Positions 7,624 through 16,290 of a DNA stretch of 64,000 nucleotides are shown one piece after another (the first letter of the stretch is position 1; each line of letters starts with the position of its first letter). The notes below the pieces were generated by a model. It worked only from the letters and a program-made list of their open reading frames with translations. It did not search any database and was not told the DNA's origin. The translations under genes were made by a program, and so were the position numbers. The DNA comes from Myxococcales bacterium (GTDB lineage: Bacteria; Myxococcota_A; Polyangia; Polyangiales; Polyangiaceae). The DNA is taken from the NCBI GenBank assembly GCA_016191785.1, contig JACPVJ010000016.1, forward strand, positions 1-64,000, read 5' to 3'.

Positions 7624-8181
7624 TCAGCCCATGAAGTCCGAGCGGCGGGTCAAGCTGAAGAGCGGCAGGCCCGCCTGACCGATGGTCTCGGCGCCGCCCT
7701 CTTCGCGATCGACCAGCGCCAGGATGCCGACCACATCCGCTCCGGCGAGCTTCAACGCCTCGACGGCCTTCAGGCTCGAGCCGCCGGTGGTGATCACGTC
7801 CTCGAGCAGCGCCACGCGCAGCCCCGGACGAAGCGCCTTGTCGCCTTCGACCAGCTTGGCGCTGCCGTGATCTTTGCGTGCCTTGCGCACGTAGAGCGCC
7901 GGGAGCGGGTGCCCGCGCTGGAAGCTCACCAAGCTGACGGCGCTGGCGAGCGGACAGCCGCCGAGCTCGACACCGCCCACCGCGTCGCACGCGGGGATCT
8001 CGCTCAGCGCTTCGAACATCAGCTCGCCGGCGAGCGCGTGGCCCTCGGCCGTGAGCACCGACTGCTTGCAGTCGATGAAGAAGTCGCTCTCGCGACCCGA
8101 GGCCAAGATCACCCGCTTGCGCTCGAAGCTGCGTTCACGAAGCAGCGCCACCAGCCGTTGACGCCGGCCTTCGTCGATCAC
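7624..8181 (-). CDS. pyrE: Orotate phosphoribosyltransferase
   Basis: 185 residues with the PRPP-binding signature VALLEDVITTGGSS (about residues 117-130), the substrate-loop segment LYVRKARKDHGSAKLVEG and the GGVELGG phosphate loop. It converts orotate and PRPP to OMP in de novo pyrimidine synthesis. The length is slightly short for the family but all motifs are intact. Its ATG overlaps the stop of the upstream bactofilin gene by four bases, making it the last gene of a three-bactofilin operon. That linkage is positional and does not by itself imply a shared function. Confidence 0.93.
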   Translation of the reverse strand: MIDEGRRQRLVALLRERSFERKRVILASGRESDFFIDCKQSVLTAEGHALAGELMFEALSEIPACDAVGGVELGGCPLASAVSLVSFQRGHPLPALYVRKARKDHGSAKLVEGDKALRPGLRVALLEDVITTGGSSLKAVEALKLAGADVVGILALVDREEGGAETIGQAGLPLFSLTRRSDFMG

Positions 8182-8762
8182 GATCGCTTGACCTTCTTCT
8201 TGGCCTTCACGCCCTTGCCGAGGGACGGCACTACGGGCGCCGGCGGGCCGGGAGGCGGCTCGACCGCGGCGATGGGCAGGGTGACGGGCGGGACCACGGG
8301 CGCCGCGGCGGCGGGCGCGACGACCTTGGCAGGCGGCGCGGGCGCGGGCTTCGGCGCGGCGGGCACCGCTGGTTTTTGCTTGGCGATGAAGCTGGTGTCA
8401 CCGCGTCGGGTGGGCACCACCGCGGCCCGCCGCGGCGCGGTGGGCTCGCCTTCGGTGCGGACGCGGCCGCGCACCAGCGCGCCCTCGGCGATGCCGATGC
8501 GGGGTGCGACCAGGTCGCCGATCACCCGCGCGCCACGCTCGAGCAGCACGGCCTCGCTGCCGGTCAGATCGCCGCCGACCCGGCCTGCGACCAAGATCTG
8601 GGCGCCGCTGACGCTGCCGTTCACCGCGCCGTCTTCCCCGATGGCCACGTCGCCGTCGACCTGAACGTCGCCCTCGACGCGACCTCGGATCTCGATGGAG
8701 CCCGAGCCGCGGAGGTTGCCGCGGATCGACGTGCCCTGCCCGATGATGGTTGCTGCCGCCAT
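8178..8762 (-). CDS. Bactofilin with long Pro/Ala tail and basic C terminus
   Basis: 194 residues. The bactofilin beta-helix occupies about residues 5-105 with repeating triplets of the type GSIEIRGRVEGDVQVDGDVAIGE. A Pro/Ala-rich disordered tail follows (about 130-185), ending in the basic KAKKKVKRS. Bactofilins polymerise without nucleotides into cytoskeletal scaffolds. The M. xanthus BacP also has a basic C-terminal motif used to recruit a partner (recalled from the literature, not checked), so this copy is the most likely BacP counterpart. ATG at 8762 begins the core domain and lies seven bases after the previous bactofilin. Confidence 0.85.
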   Translation of the reverse strand: MAAATIIGQGTSIRGNLRGSGSIEIRGRVEGDVQVDGDVAIGEDGAVNGSVSGAQILVAGRVGGDLTGSEAVLLERGARVIGDLVAPRIGIAEGALVRGRVRTEGEPTAPRRAAVVPTRRGDTSFIAKQKPAVPAAPKPAPAPPAKVVAPAAAAPVVPPVTLPIAAVEPPPGPPAPVVPSLGKGVKAKKKVKRS

Positions 8763-8769
8763 CGGTCCG

Positions 8770-9084
8770 TCACACGTCCATGTCGACGCTGCCCTTGAAC
8801 GAGGCACCGTCAGCAATGGTGAAGCGGGCCGACTTCACGTCGCCGACCAACCGGCCGCCGGCCTGGATGTCCACGCGCTCTTGTGCGACCACGTTGCCCG
8901 TGACCTGTCCCGCGACGGTCACCGAGCTGGCGGTCAGGTCGGCCTCGACCACTCCGCTCGACCCCACCGATACGGCGTCGCTGGTGGTCAGCGTGCCCCG
9001 CACCGTGCCGTGGACCACGACCTCGTCGTCGCCGGTGAGCTCACCTTCGATCGTGAGCCCTTCTCCAATCACCGTTCCCGCCAT
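8770..9084 (-). CDS. Bactofilin, core domain only
   Basis: 104 residues, almost entirely the right-handed beta-helix: AGTVIGEGLTIEGELTGDDE, then rungs such as GTVRGTLTTSDAVSV and GNVVAQERVDIQAGG. It lacks the N- and C-terminal extensions of its two neighbours, which suggests it is a structural co-polymer subunit. It sits 21 bases downstream of one bactofilin gene and seven bases upstream of another, a three-gene arrangement comparable to the bacNOP genes of Myxococcus xanthus. Confidence 0.87.
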   Translation of the reverse strand: MAGTVIGEGLTIEGELTGDDEVVVHGTVRGTLTTSDAVSVGSSGVVEADLTASSVTVAGQVTGNVVAQERVDIQAGGRLVGDVKSARFTIADGASFKGSVDMDV

Positions 9085-9105
9085 GCTCGCTCCCGTGGGG
9101 TCGGC

Positions 9106-9459
9106 TCAGCGCCGCCCTTCGAACTCCAAGTTGACATCGGTGTCGAGCTGCACGTCGACCCGTGAGCCTGGCTCGATGGCCACGCTCGAACCTTCGAGCC
9201 CCCCGTGTACCTCCGCGCCGGCGCGCACGTGGATGGCCCCGCCGCATTTGGCGTCGCCCCGCAGGCGCCCCGAGACCTCCAGCGAAGCCCCGCTGACGTC
9301 CCCTTCGACCGCACCGCCGGAGGCGATCTCGACCGGCCCCGAGACGGCGACGTCGCCGCTCAGCGAGCCCTCGATGCGAAGGCCCCCGGTGCCGGAGACC
9401 CGGCCCGTGAGCTGGGAGCGAGCGCCGATCACGCTGGAGTCCGAGGTGTGCCGCGCCAT
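9106..9459 (-). CDS. Bactofilin, first gene of a three-bactofilin operon
   Basis: 117 residues: a short polar N-terminal tail (MARHTSDSSVIGA), then the beta-helix rungs (GLRIEGSLSGDVAVSGPVEIASGG and so on) and an acidic C-terminal end (VQLDTDVNLEFEGRR). A TATTAG hexamer, part of TGTATTAG and so resembling an extended -10, lies 15 bases before the ATG and no strong Shine-Dalgarno is present. Together with the next two genes it would supply a mixed bactofilin filament that could position chromosome-segregation or wall proteins; ParA, ParB and PadC homologues are not in this window. Confidence 0.87.
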   Translation of the reverse strand: MARHTSDSSVIGARSQLTGRVSGTGGLRIEGSLSGDVAVSGPVEIASGGAVEGDVSGASLEVSGRLRGDAKCGGAIHVRAGAEVHGGLEGSSVAIEPGSRVDVQLDTDVNLEFEGRR

Positions 9460-9510
9460 GAATGCGGGCGCACGCTAATACAGGCTGGGCAGGCTGTCAG
9501 TATCTAGAAT

Positions 9511-10215
9511 TCAGCTGGCGCTCGCCCGCCCGGCGGCCAGGATTTCGGCGGCCCGGTTCACCGTGGCGTACAGGCCGCGCGCGTACAGCAGGTGGCGCTC
9601 GGGCTCCGAGAGATCCCCGCCCCGTTGCCGGGTCGCGGCGGCGAGCAAGACGGCGGCCGACACGCTGACGTTCAGGCTCTCGACGAACCCTCGCATCGGG
9701 ATGCGCACCGAGCGCGTCGCCGCTGCCGTCAGCGTGTGGGCGATGCCATCGTGCTCGTTGCCCAGCACCAAGCAGAGCCGCGGGATGGCTGCCAGGTCGT
9801 CCGGGACGAGCTCGCCCTTGGGGTGCGTGGCGACCAGCTCGAAGCCCCGGTCGGCGAGCGTCGAGAGAGCGTGCTCGGTCGACACGTGGCGAGTCACGTC
9901 GACCCAGCGCTCGGTGCCCTTGGCCACGTTGCCCGACACCAGGAACTCTTCGTGGCGCGGCACCACGTGCACGTTCTGCACGCCGAATGCATCGCACGAA
10001 CGCAAGACGGCGGCGCCGTTGTGCGGATCGTGGGGTGCGTCCATGAGCAGCGTGACGCTGCCGAGACGCGACGCGATCACCTCGAGCAGCCGTGCACGCC
10101 GGGCTTCGAGCACCATCGGCTCGAGCACTGCGATCACGGCCTCGGCCGTCCAGTCGGAGCCCCAAGGCAGGCGGGTGCCGCTCGGGGCAAAGACGTCTTC
10201 CGACTCGCGCCGCAT
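9511..10215 (-). CDS. SpoU/TrmH-family RNA 2'-O-ribose methyltransferase
   Basis: 234 residues with the knotted SPOUT fold: NGAAVLRSCDAFGV (motif 1), LVLGNEHDGI (motif 2) and IPMRGFVESLNVSVSAAVLL (motif 3), the last of which forms the deep trefoil knot and SAM site. An N-terminal extension of about 45 residues resembles the TrmH arrangement rather than TrmL. The substrate is probably tRNA Gm18, but rRNA cannot be excluded. It starts two bases after the DAHP synthase stop, so the two are co-transcribed. The ATG at 10215 was chosen because everything upstream lies in the overlapping synthase gene. Confidence 0.85.
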   Translation of the reverse strand: MRRESEDVFAPSGTRLPWGSDWTAEAVIAVLEPMVLEARRARLLEVIASRLGSVTLLMDAPHDPHNGAAVLRSCDAFGVQNVHVVPRHEEFLVSGNVAKGTERWVDVTRHVSTEHALSTLADRGFELVATHPKGELVPDDLAAIPRLCLVLGNEHDGIAHTLTAAATRSVRIPMRGFVESLNVSVSAAVLLAAATRQRGGDLSEPERHLLYARGLYATVNRAAEILAAGRASAS

Positions 10216-10217
10216 GC

Positions 10218-11234
10218 TCAGCCGAGCGGTTGCCCCAGGGCCGCCGCGACCTTGCGAACGTCGCCCATCAGCTCGGTGAACATCTCGAAGGTCAGCGCTT
10301 GCGGACCGTCGGACAGCGCCTTGGACGGGCTCGGGTGCACTTCGACGATGATGCCGTCGACGCCGGTGGCCGCGGCGGCGCGCGTCATCGGGCCGACCGC
10401 CCGAGCCACGCCGGTGCCGTGGGACGGATCGACCACGATGGGCAGGTGGGTGATGCCGCGCACGATGGGAACGATGCCCAGGTCCAGCGTGTTTCGCGTG
10501 AGGGTCTCGAAGGTGCGGATGCCGCGCTCGCACAGCATCACTTGATAGTTGCCACGAGAGACGATGTACTCTGCCGCCATCAGCCACTCGTTCACGGTGC
10601 TGGCGATGCCGCGCTTGAGCATGACCGGCTTACCGAGCGCGCCCACCGCCTCGAGCAGCGAGAAGTTCTGCATGTTGCGCGCGCCGATCTGCAAGATGTC
10701 TGCGACCTCGGCCACCGCGGGCAGCGTCTCGGTGTCCTTGACCTCGGTGATGATCGGCATGCCAGTGGCATCGCGCGCTTCGGCCAAGAGGGCCAGGCCC
10801 TCTTCGCGCAGCCCTTGAAAGTCGTAGGGGCTGGTGCGTGGCTTGAACGCGCCGCCACGCAAGATGCTCGCGCCCTGCTCGCGCACGTGACGAGCGGTCG
10901 AGATCACCTGCTCGCGACTCTCGACGGAGCAGGGCCCTGCCATCACCACCAGAGCGCCGCCGCCGATCTTCACGCCGCGCACGTCGATCACGGTGTCGTC
11001 CGGCTTCACCTCGCGGCTCACCAGCTTCCATGGCTTGCTGACCGCGACGGCCTCTTGCACGCCGGGGAGGCGATTGAAGAGGGCAGGGTCGAGGGCGCCC
11101 TTGTTCCCGGTGACGCCGATGGCCACGCGGACCGCGCCGGGTATTTCGTTGGGCGTCAGGCCGAGCTCGCGGACGCGTTCGCACACGCCACGGACGTGGT
11201 CCGCGGTCGCGGTCGAGCTCATCACGATCAACAT
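10218..11234 (-). CDS. aroF: DAHP synthase, type I-beta with N-terminal regulatory domain
   Basis: 338 residues. Residues 1-75 ([21 protein letters not shown]) match the ferredoxin/ACT-like regulatory domain of I-beta enzymes. The catalytic barrel follows with [27 protein letters not shown], the metal and substrate ligands in [17 protein letters not shown] and [12 protein letters not shown]. It joins PEP and erythrose-4-phosphate, the first step of the shikimate pathway. The N-terminal domain in related enzymes gives feedback control by an aromatic amino acid; which one is not visible. GAGGAG lies about nine bases before the ATG. A strong 10-bp dyad upstream may be its operator. Confidence 0.93.
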   Translation of the reverse strand: MLIVMSSTATADHVRGVCERVRELGLTPNEIPGAVRVAIGVTGNKGALDPALFNRLPGVQEAVAVSKPWKLVSREVKPDDTVIDVRGVKIGGGALVVMAGPCSVESREQVISTARHVREQGASILRGGAFKPRTSPYDFQGLREEGLALLAEARDATGMPIITEVKDTETLPAVAEVADILQIGARNMQNFSLLEAVGALGKPVMLKRGIASTVNEWLMAAEYIVSRGNYQVMLCERGIRTFETLTRNTLDLGIVPIVRGITHLPIVVDPSHGTGVARAVGPMTRAAAATGVDGIIVEVHPSPSKALSDGPQALTFEMFTELMGDVRKVAAALGQPLG

Positions 11235-11297
11235 GGGGAAGGCTCCTCGGAAGGCGGCGGATCCTCTACCACGACCCACCCCCGGGTGGGCGCCGGG

Positions 11298-11326
11298 CCC
11301 TGGACAATCTGCGGGTTTGTCCAGGG
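11298..11326. promoter_or_regulatory. Perfect 10-bp inverted repeat between aroF and trxA
   Basis: Arms CCCTGGACAA (11298-11307) and TTGTCCAGGG (11317-11326) are exact reverse complements with a 9-base spacer. The dyad lies 63 bases before the aroF start and 67 bases before the trxA start, in a 159-base divergent region. It is not followed by a T run on either strand, so an operator is more likely than a terminator. Confidence 0.55.
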
Positions 11327-11393
11327 TTGCCACTCCCCGGCTTTCAGCGGCGGCGCGCCGTGCTTATGTTCTGCGCCTCCCCCCGGAGCACAC

Positions 11394-11717
11394 ATGGCAT
11401 CCAAGAACGTCCAACACTTCAACGACGTGAACTTCGACCAAGAGGTCCTCAAGTCCGACAAGCCCGTGCTGGTCGATTTCACCGCGACCTGGTGCGGCCC
11501 CTGCAAAGCGCTGGCGCCGATCGTGGACCAGCTGGCCGACGAGCTCGGTGCAGAGGTCAAGGTCGGCAAGCTCGACATCGACGAGTCGCCGGTCACCGCC
11601 GGCAAGCTCGGCATCCGCGGTGTGCCCACCGTGATGGTGTTCAGGAACGGCGAGCGCGCCGCGCAGCACGTGGGCCTGACCACCAAGGCGAAGCTGAAGG
11701 AGCTCATCGGAGTCTGA
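11394..11717 (+). CDS. trxA: Thioredoxin
   Basis: 107 residues, a standard cytoplasmic thioredoxin: LVDFTATWCGPCKALAPIVDQLA with active site CGPC, the buried Asp in VDF, KLDIDESP, and GIRGVPTVMVF with the cis-proline. GGAG lies eight bases before the ATG, and a TATGTT hexamer at 11365-11370 is a plausible -10. It is followed closely by a membrane metallophosphoesterase gene, a lipoprotein gene and purB, all in the same direction. Confidence 0.95.
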   Translation: MASKNVQHFNDVNFDQEVLKSDKPVLVDFTATWCGPCKALAPIVDQLADELGAEVKVGKLDIDESPVTAGKLGIRGVPTVMVFRNGERAAQHVGLTTKAKLKELIGV

Positions 11718-11749
11718 ACCGTCGGCGCTTTCTGGTCGGCGTTCAGATC

Positions 11750-12904
11750 GTGACCCTCGCGGCGCACCTCGCCCCCGCGCTGGCGTGGGCGGCGGTGGTG
11801 CGCTGGTGGCTCGCTCTCGGCGTGATGGCGGTGGTGTGGCTCTTCACCGCACGCCGGCTGCATGCGTTGTTCTCCGACCCGCCGCGGCCGCGCTGGGTCG
11901 TGCGCCTGATCGACGAGCCCATGTTCCTGCACTGGGCCGCCGGCCTGGTCGCGCTGCCGCTTCTGCTGCTCGGTCTGGGCGCGCTCACCGCGCTCTCGAT
12001 CTCGGGCTGCGCGCCCGGTGCCCCTGCCCGCGCGCCGAGCGTCCCGGTGGCCGCGCTCTCTGGCTATGGCGGCGGGCTCATGATCGCGGCCTTCGGCCTG
12101 TACGTGCGGCGCCGCCGGGTCCGGGCGCGCGAGATCGCGGTCCCGATGCGGCGCCTGCACGGCGACCTCGACGGCTATCGCATCGCGCACCTGTCCGACC
12201 TGCACATCGGGAGCTACGACGATCGGGCGCGCGGCCTCGAGTGGGCGCAAGAGACCAATGCGCTCGGGCCAGATCTGATCGTCGTGACCGGCGACCTGGT
12301 CACCAGCGGCACCGCTTACCACGCCGACGTGGCGAAGGTGATCGCTGCGCTCTGCGCGCGCGATGGCGTCTTCGTGGTGCTCGGCAATCACGACCAGTGG
12401 GACGATCAGGCCCTGGCCCGCGCGATCGAAGCGAGCGGCGCGCGAGTGCTCCGGAACGAGTGGTTGCAGATCGAGCGCGGCGAGGGAGCCTTCGTCCTGG
12501 CCGGGGTGGACGACGGATACACCGGGAAGGGCGATCTGGACCGAACGCTCGCGGGCCGACCGGACGGTCTGCCCACGGTGCTGCTCGCGCACTACCCCAG
12601 CGTCTTTCGTCGCGCCGCCCAGCGCGGGGTCGAGCTGACCCTGAGCGGTCACACCCACGGCGGTCAGTTCGGTGTCCCGTTCCTGGCCGACCGCGTGAAC
12701 CTCGCGACCGCCGTCGGTCAACGGCCACGCGGTCTGTTCCGCGACGGAGACAGCGCGCTCTACGTGAGCGCGGGGCTCGGGACCACGGGCCCGCCGCTTC
12801 GGATCGGCGTCGCGCCCGAGATCGCGATGATCAGCCTACGGCCGGCTGGTTTCTCCCTCGATCGCGGCGCCGCGATCCGGAGTAACATCCCCCGGTCCGG
12901 ATGA
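11750..12904 (+). CDS. Membrane-anchored metallophosphoesterase, YaeI/LpxG-like
   Basis: About 384 residues: three hydrophobic segments in the first 125 residues, then a calcineurin-like domain with DLHIGSYDD, VTGDLVTSG, VLGNHDQWDD, LLAHYP and SGHTHGGQFG, i.e. every metal ligand of the fold. YaeI and LpxG relatives hydrolyse nucleotide-linked or lipid pyrophosphates at the inner membrane; the substrate here is unknown. The start is uncertain. GTG at 11750 is the first conventional codon, but an in-frame CTG at 11714, overlapping the trxA stop and preceded by AAGGAG, would add LNRRRFLVGVQI, a better membrane leader. The stop overlaps the next start (ATGA). Confidence 0.85.
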   Translation: MTLAAHLAPALAWAAVVRWWLALGVMAVVWLFTARRLHALFSDPPRPRWVVRLIDEPMFLHWAAGLVALPLLLLGLGALTALSISGCAPGAPARAPSVPVAALSGYGGGLMIAAFGLYVRRRRVRAREIAVPMRRLHGDLDGYRIAHLSDLHIGSYDDRARGLEWAQETNALGPDLIVVTGDLVTSGTAYHADVAKVIAALCARDGVFVVLGNHDQWDDQALARAIEASGARVLRNEWLQIERGEGAFVLAGVDDGYTGKGDLDRTLAGRPDGLPTVLLAHYPSVFRRAAQRGVELTLSGHTHGGQFGVPFLADRVNLATAVGQRPRGLFRDGDSALYVSAGLGTTGPPLRIGVAPEIAMISLRPAGFSLDRGAAIRSNIPRSG

Positions 12905-15900
12905 ATCCTTCCCCGACACCTCGGCGCGCGCTTCGCACTCTGAGCATCCTCGGTTGCTCCGCGCTCGCGGTCGCGGGCGTGGTGGCCGCGTGCAGTGGCG
13001 CCCAGCCCCCCGCGCGCCCACGCGATTCGTTGCTCGATACCGCCCGGGCGCAGGGCACGTTCGTTTCCCCCGCGACCTGGCGGTACCACCCGAAGGCCGA
13101 GGCGCCGCTCTTGGCGCGGGTCGAGCTCTCGAGTGGTACGCTGCTCTATGCCGGCGAGCGGGGCGAGCGCTGGGAGGTCGTGAAGAAGTCCGGCGTCGTG
13201 CATGCCGCCGCCCGGCTCGCGCCGGAACCGCTGATCGCCATCCTGCAGCTCGAAGACGGCGGCTGGCTGTTCGTCGGGCAGAGCGGGACGGGGTACGAAG
13301 CTCGAGAGCCCCTCGGGCCGTTCGTCCGCACCAGTGCGCCGGTCGACAAGCTGTCCCGGGTGAGCGCTGCTGGCACCGGGGTGGTCGGGATCACTCGCGA
13401 CGGTCAGCTGGTGCAGAGTCCCGACGCGGGAGCCACGTGGAAGGCCGCGGGTCCGGAGCGCACGCGCTTCGTCGACGTGATGTTGGCGGACTCGAAAAAG
13501 GGCATCGCGTTGGCCGTGCCGGAAGCGATCTTCGAGACCAAGGACGGCGGTTCGGTCTGGACCAAGCTGGACACGCCGACGATTGGCGCGCTGGCTCTCG
13601 GCTGGGACGACCAGGCCGGGGTTGCGGTGCAGACCGCCTTCGCGTGGGCTCGCTGGGACTCGGCGACCGGGACCTTCCCCCCGCTCGGGCGGACTCCGGC
13701 CAAAGGGCGGTTCAAGCTCGCCGCGCGCCCGTCCCGCGGCCCGGATGCCAACGCCCTGGCGGACGGGCGTGCGATCGTGCTCGGCGGCACCTATCTCGAG
13801 GTGGCGCTCGAAGAGGGCACGAGCTCCTCGCCCTATCGTACCGGGGGCCAGCGCTGGGTGCTCTGGCGCGGGGCCGTCGGTGGCGCGCTCAGGGCGTCGC
13901 CCCTCGACGCGGCCGCCGGTTGTGCGGGTGTGCGTCTCGCCGGGGGAGGGCGTCACTTGTACCTCGCGTGCTCTCGCAGCGGCTCGGGCGTCAACCAGAG
14001 CATCGTCATCCACAAGAGCGAGGACGCCGGCAAGACCTTCGAGCGCGAGGACTACGCGGTCGAAGGTCGCCTGAACGAGCTCGTGCTCGCCGTCGGTCAG
14101 GGCGGCGCGCTGGCCGTGACGGGAATTTGCGTGCAGCACGCGACGTCGCGCGGGTGCCAGCCCCAAGGCATTCATCACCGTCGCATCGCCAAGGTGGACG
14201 CCGGGGCCGAGGGCGGCGCGCCCAAGCGAGACGGTGGTGTGGGCAAGCCGGACGCGGGTGTTCCGAAGATGAAGGGCGCTGACGACCGACAGTTCGAGCT
14301 CGCGCCCTCGGCCGTGCCGTCGCTCAAGGGCGCCGCGCTGGCGATGGCCTACTCGCTCGACGGTCGCACGCTCCTCGCCGTGGGGCGGCGGACCAAGGAC
14401 ACGGGCCTCGCGGTCTTCGTCTCCAAGGACGGCGGCGAGTCGTTCGAGGGTCGCGAAATCGAGATCCAGGGCGGCGCGGACGAGCCGCCGCCGGTGGAAG
14501 ACCGCTGGGCTCGGCCACCGTCGGTGCCGGTGACGAACGTCGCCTCGGTCGGCGCCGCCGAAGACGGCACGTTTTCCCTGGTGCTGCGCAGCGTTGGCTC
14601 GCCGGCCGTCGTGGTGGTGGACGACGAAGGTCGGGTCATCTCCCACGCCCGGGCTCCCGGAGAGGCGAACAACGTCGGCGCGATCGGGACGCGCGCCCTG
14701 GCCTTTTCGGACACCACCCGCGCGGCGTGGGAGTCCCTCGACGGCGGAGCGACCTGGGACCCGATCGGCCGGCTGCCGGTCAGCATGTGTCGCCCCGAGT
14801 CACCGGGTTGCGCCTCGACGGTGCGCTGTCACGTCGGTGGTTGCGTGATCGGCAGCGAGCTGTCGCGCATCGGCTGGCGCGGTCAGGCCGATGACGACCA
14901 AGGCGTCTTCTCACCGAACGAGCACGCCCTCGGCGACGTCTTCGACCGCAAGGTGCGCACGCCGATGGCTTGCAGCTTGGACGAGAAGCCCTGGCAAGTC
15001 CTCGAAGGGGTCGCCCGACCGCCGGACGCGAAGCAAGCGGCGATGGGCAAGGTCGCCTGGTACGCCCTGGCGCAAGACGATCGCAGAGCCAGCGCCAGCG
15101 TGTACCACGCGCACGGTGGAGCGAAGCCCGCGGTCGAGAGCGTGGCCCTGCTGCCCCCCGTGGCCAAGCCCGGCGACTACGCCCTCGCCGCGACGACTCA
15201 GATCGAGGGCGCCGCGGCGCTGCGCTACCCCGCCCCCGAGGTCGGTCACACGTCGCTCAAGAACGTCGAAGTCGCCTGGGACAATCTGGTCGAGGGCAAG
15301 GTGGTGCGGCAGCGCCTGGCGGACGCCGGCCCGGTGGCGGTCAACGATTTTCAGCGCACCGGCTACGCCGCCCAGCGGGCGCAGCCCAACCTGCTCAGCA
15401 TCGCGAGCGGGGGGCTCTACCTGCGCATCCACTACTCGCACGGCGAGTCGCAGCCAACGTCGTTCCTCGACGGCCGCACGGTCGCCACCGTACCGGCGGT
15501 GACCTGGCCGGGCTCCTCGGCCTACGGCTCGCGCACCGACATGGTGCACGTCGGCGGGGTTCATCTGCCGGTGATGATGATCGGCGCCGGAGCGGCGCTC
15601 ATGCGCGCGCGCCGCGACGGCAGCGCGTGGGCGTTCGAGGCGCTGGCGACGGGCCTGGCCGAGCCGAGCCGATTTGGGCTCACCCAGGTTCGCGACCTGG
15701 CCTACGCCAAAGGCGCGCCCGGCTTCACCGTCACGTCATGGGACGTCGAGGGCACCCGCCGCGAGAACCTGTTCTTCCCCTTCCGGGCCACGGGCGCCGT
15801 GACCGACGCGCCCATCCCGCTGCCCACGCAGCCCGACGCCGGCGACCGGCCGAGCCGCTGCGGCAGCGTTCACAAGAGCGACACGCCTCGCGTGGTCGTT

Positions 15901-16251
15901 CAGTACCAGGGCGGGACGCGCCACCCGGTCGTCGTAACCGACACCACCGAGCCGATGCGCGTGCTTCTCACCGGGCAAGCCGTGATGCACGGTACGCCGA
16001 AGGACCCCTGCGTCGCGGCGTTCGACGCCGAGGTCGTCGCGATCGATCCGAGCCTGGGCACACCCGAGCAAGAGCGGGCGGTGATCGTCATGGACGATCT
16101 GGAGCACTCGTGGATCTTCCGGACCACCTACGGCTCGATCGGCGAAGCCAGGGTCGAGTATCGGCAGATGAGCTGCCGGTTCGACCCGAGCGCCGAGCCG
16201 CCCGCGGAGATCTTCGGACAGCCCGGCACGCGGGTTCGTCGCGCGAAGTGA
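12901..16251 (+). CDS. Large lipoprotein with Asp-box (BNR-type) beta-propeller repeats
   Basis: 1116 residues. The signal peptide ends VVAAC (Cys31). Repeated Asp-box motifs (SPDAGATW near 180, TKDGGSVW near 215, SEDAGKTF near 375, SKDGGESF near 510, SLDGGATW near 615) mark sialidase/BCF48-type propeller blades in the first two thirds. A short acidic-Gly insertion (about 430-460) splits two propellers. The last 400 residues are beta-rich without a recognised motif. No catalytic Arg triad of sialidases was seen, so a binding or scaffold role is more likely. The start overlaps the phosphoesterase stop by four bases. Confidence 0.8.
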   Translation: MNPSPTPRRALRTLSILGCSALAVAGVVAACSGAQPPARPRDSLLDTARAQGTFVSPATWRYHPKAEAPLLARVELSSGTLLYAGERGERWEVVKKSGVVHAAARLAPEPLIAILQLEDGGWLFVGQSGTGYEAREPLGPFVRTSAPVDKLSRVSAAGTGVVGITRDGQLVQSPDAGATWKAAGPERTRFVDVMLADSKKGIALAVPEAIFETKDGGSVWTKLDTPTIGALALGWDDQAGVAVQTAFAWARWDSATGTFPPLGRTPAKGRFKLAARPSRGPDANALADGRAIVLGGTYLEVALEEGTSSSPYRTGGQRWVLWRGAVGGALRASPLDAAAGCAGVRLAGGGRHLYLACSRSGSGVNQSIVIHKSEDAGKTFEREDYAVEGRLNELVLAVGQGGALAVTGICVQHATSRGCQPQGIHHRRIAKVDAGAEGGAPKRDGGVGKPDAGVPKMKGADDRQFELAPSAVPSLKGAALAMAYSLDGRTLLAVGRRTKDTGLAVFVSKDGGESFEGREIEIQGGADEPPPVEDRWARPPSVPVTNVASVGAAEDGTFSLVLRSVGSPAVVVVDDEGRVISHARAPGEANNVGAIGTRALAFSDTTRAAWESLDGGATWDPIGRLPVSMCRPESPGCASTVRCHVGGCVIGSELSRIGWRGQADDDQGVFSPNEHALGDVFDRKVRTPMACSLDEKPWQVLEGVARPPDAKQAAMGKVAWYALAQDDRRASASVYHAHGGAKPAVESVALLPPVAKPGDYALAATTQIEGAAALRYPAPEVGHTSLKNVEVAWDNLVEGKVVRQRLADAGPVAVNDFQRTGYAAQRAQPNLLSIASGGLYLRIHYSHGESQPTSFLDGRTVATVPAVTWPGSSAYGSRTDMVHVGGVHLPVMMIGAGAALMRARRDGSAWAFEALATGLAEPSRFGLTQVRDLAYAKGAPGFTVTSWDVEGTRRENLFFPFRATGAVTDAPIPLPTQPDAGDRPSRCGSVHKSDTPRVVVQYQGGTRHPVVVTDTTEPMRVLLTGQAVMHGTPKDPCVAAFDAEVVAIDPSLGTPEQERAVIVMDDLEHSWIFRTTYGSIGEARVEYRQMSCRFDPSAEPPAEIFGQPGTRVRRAK

Positions 16252-16290
16252 CGTAGACAGTGCAGGGCAGCCGCGTTAGGCCTGCCGCCG

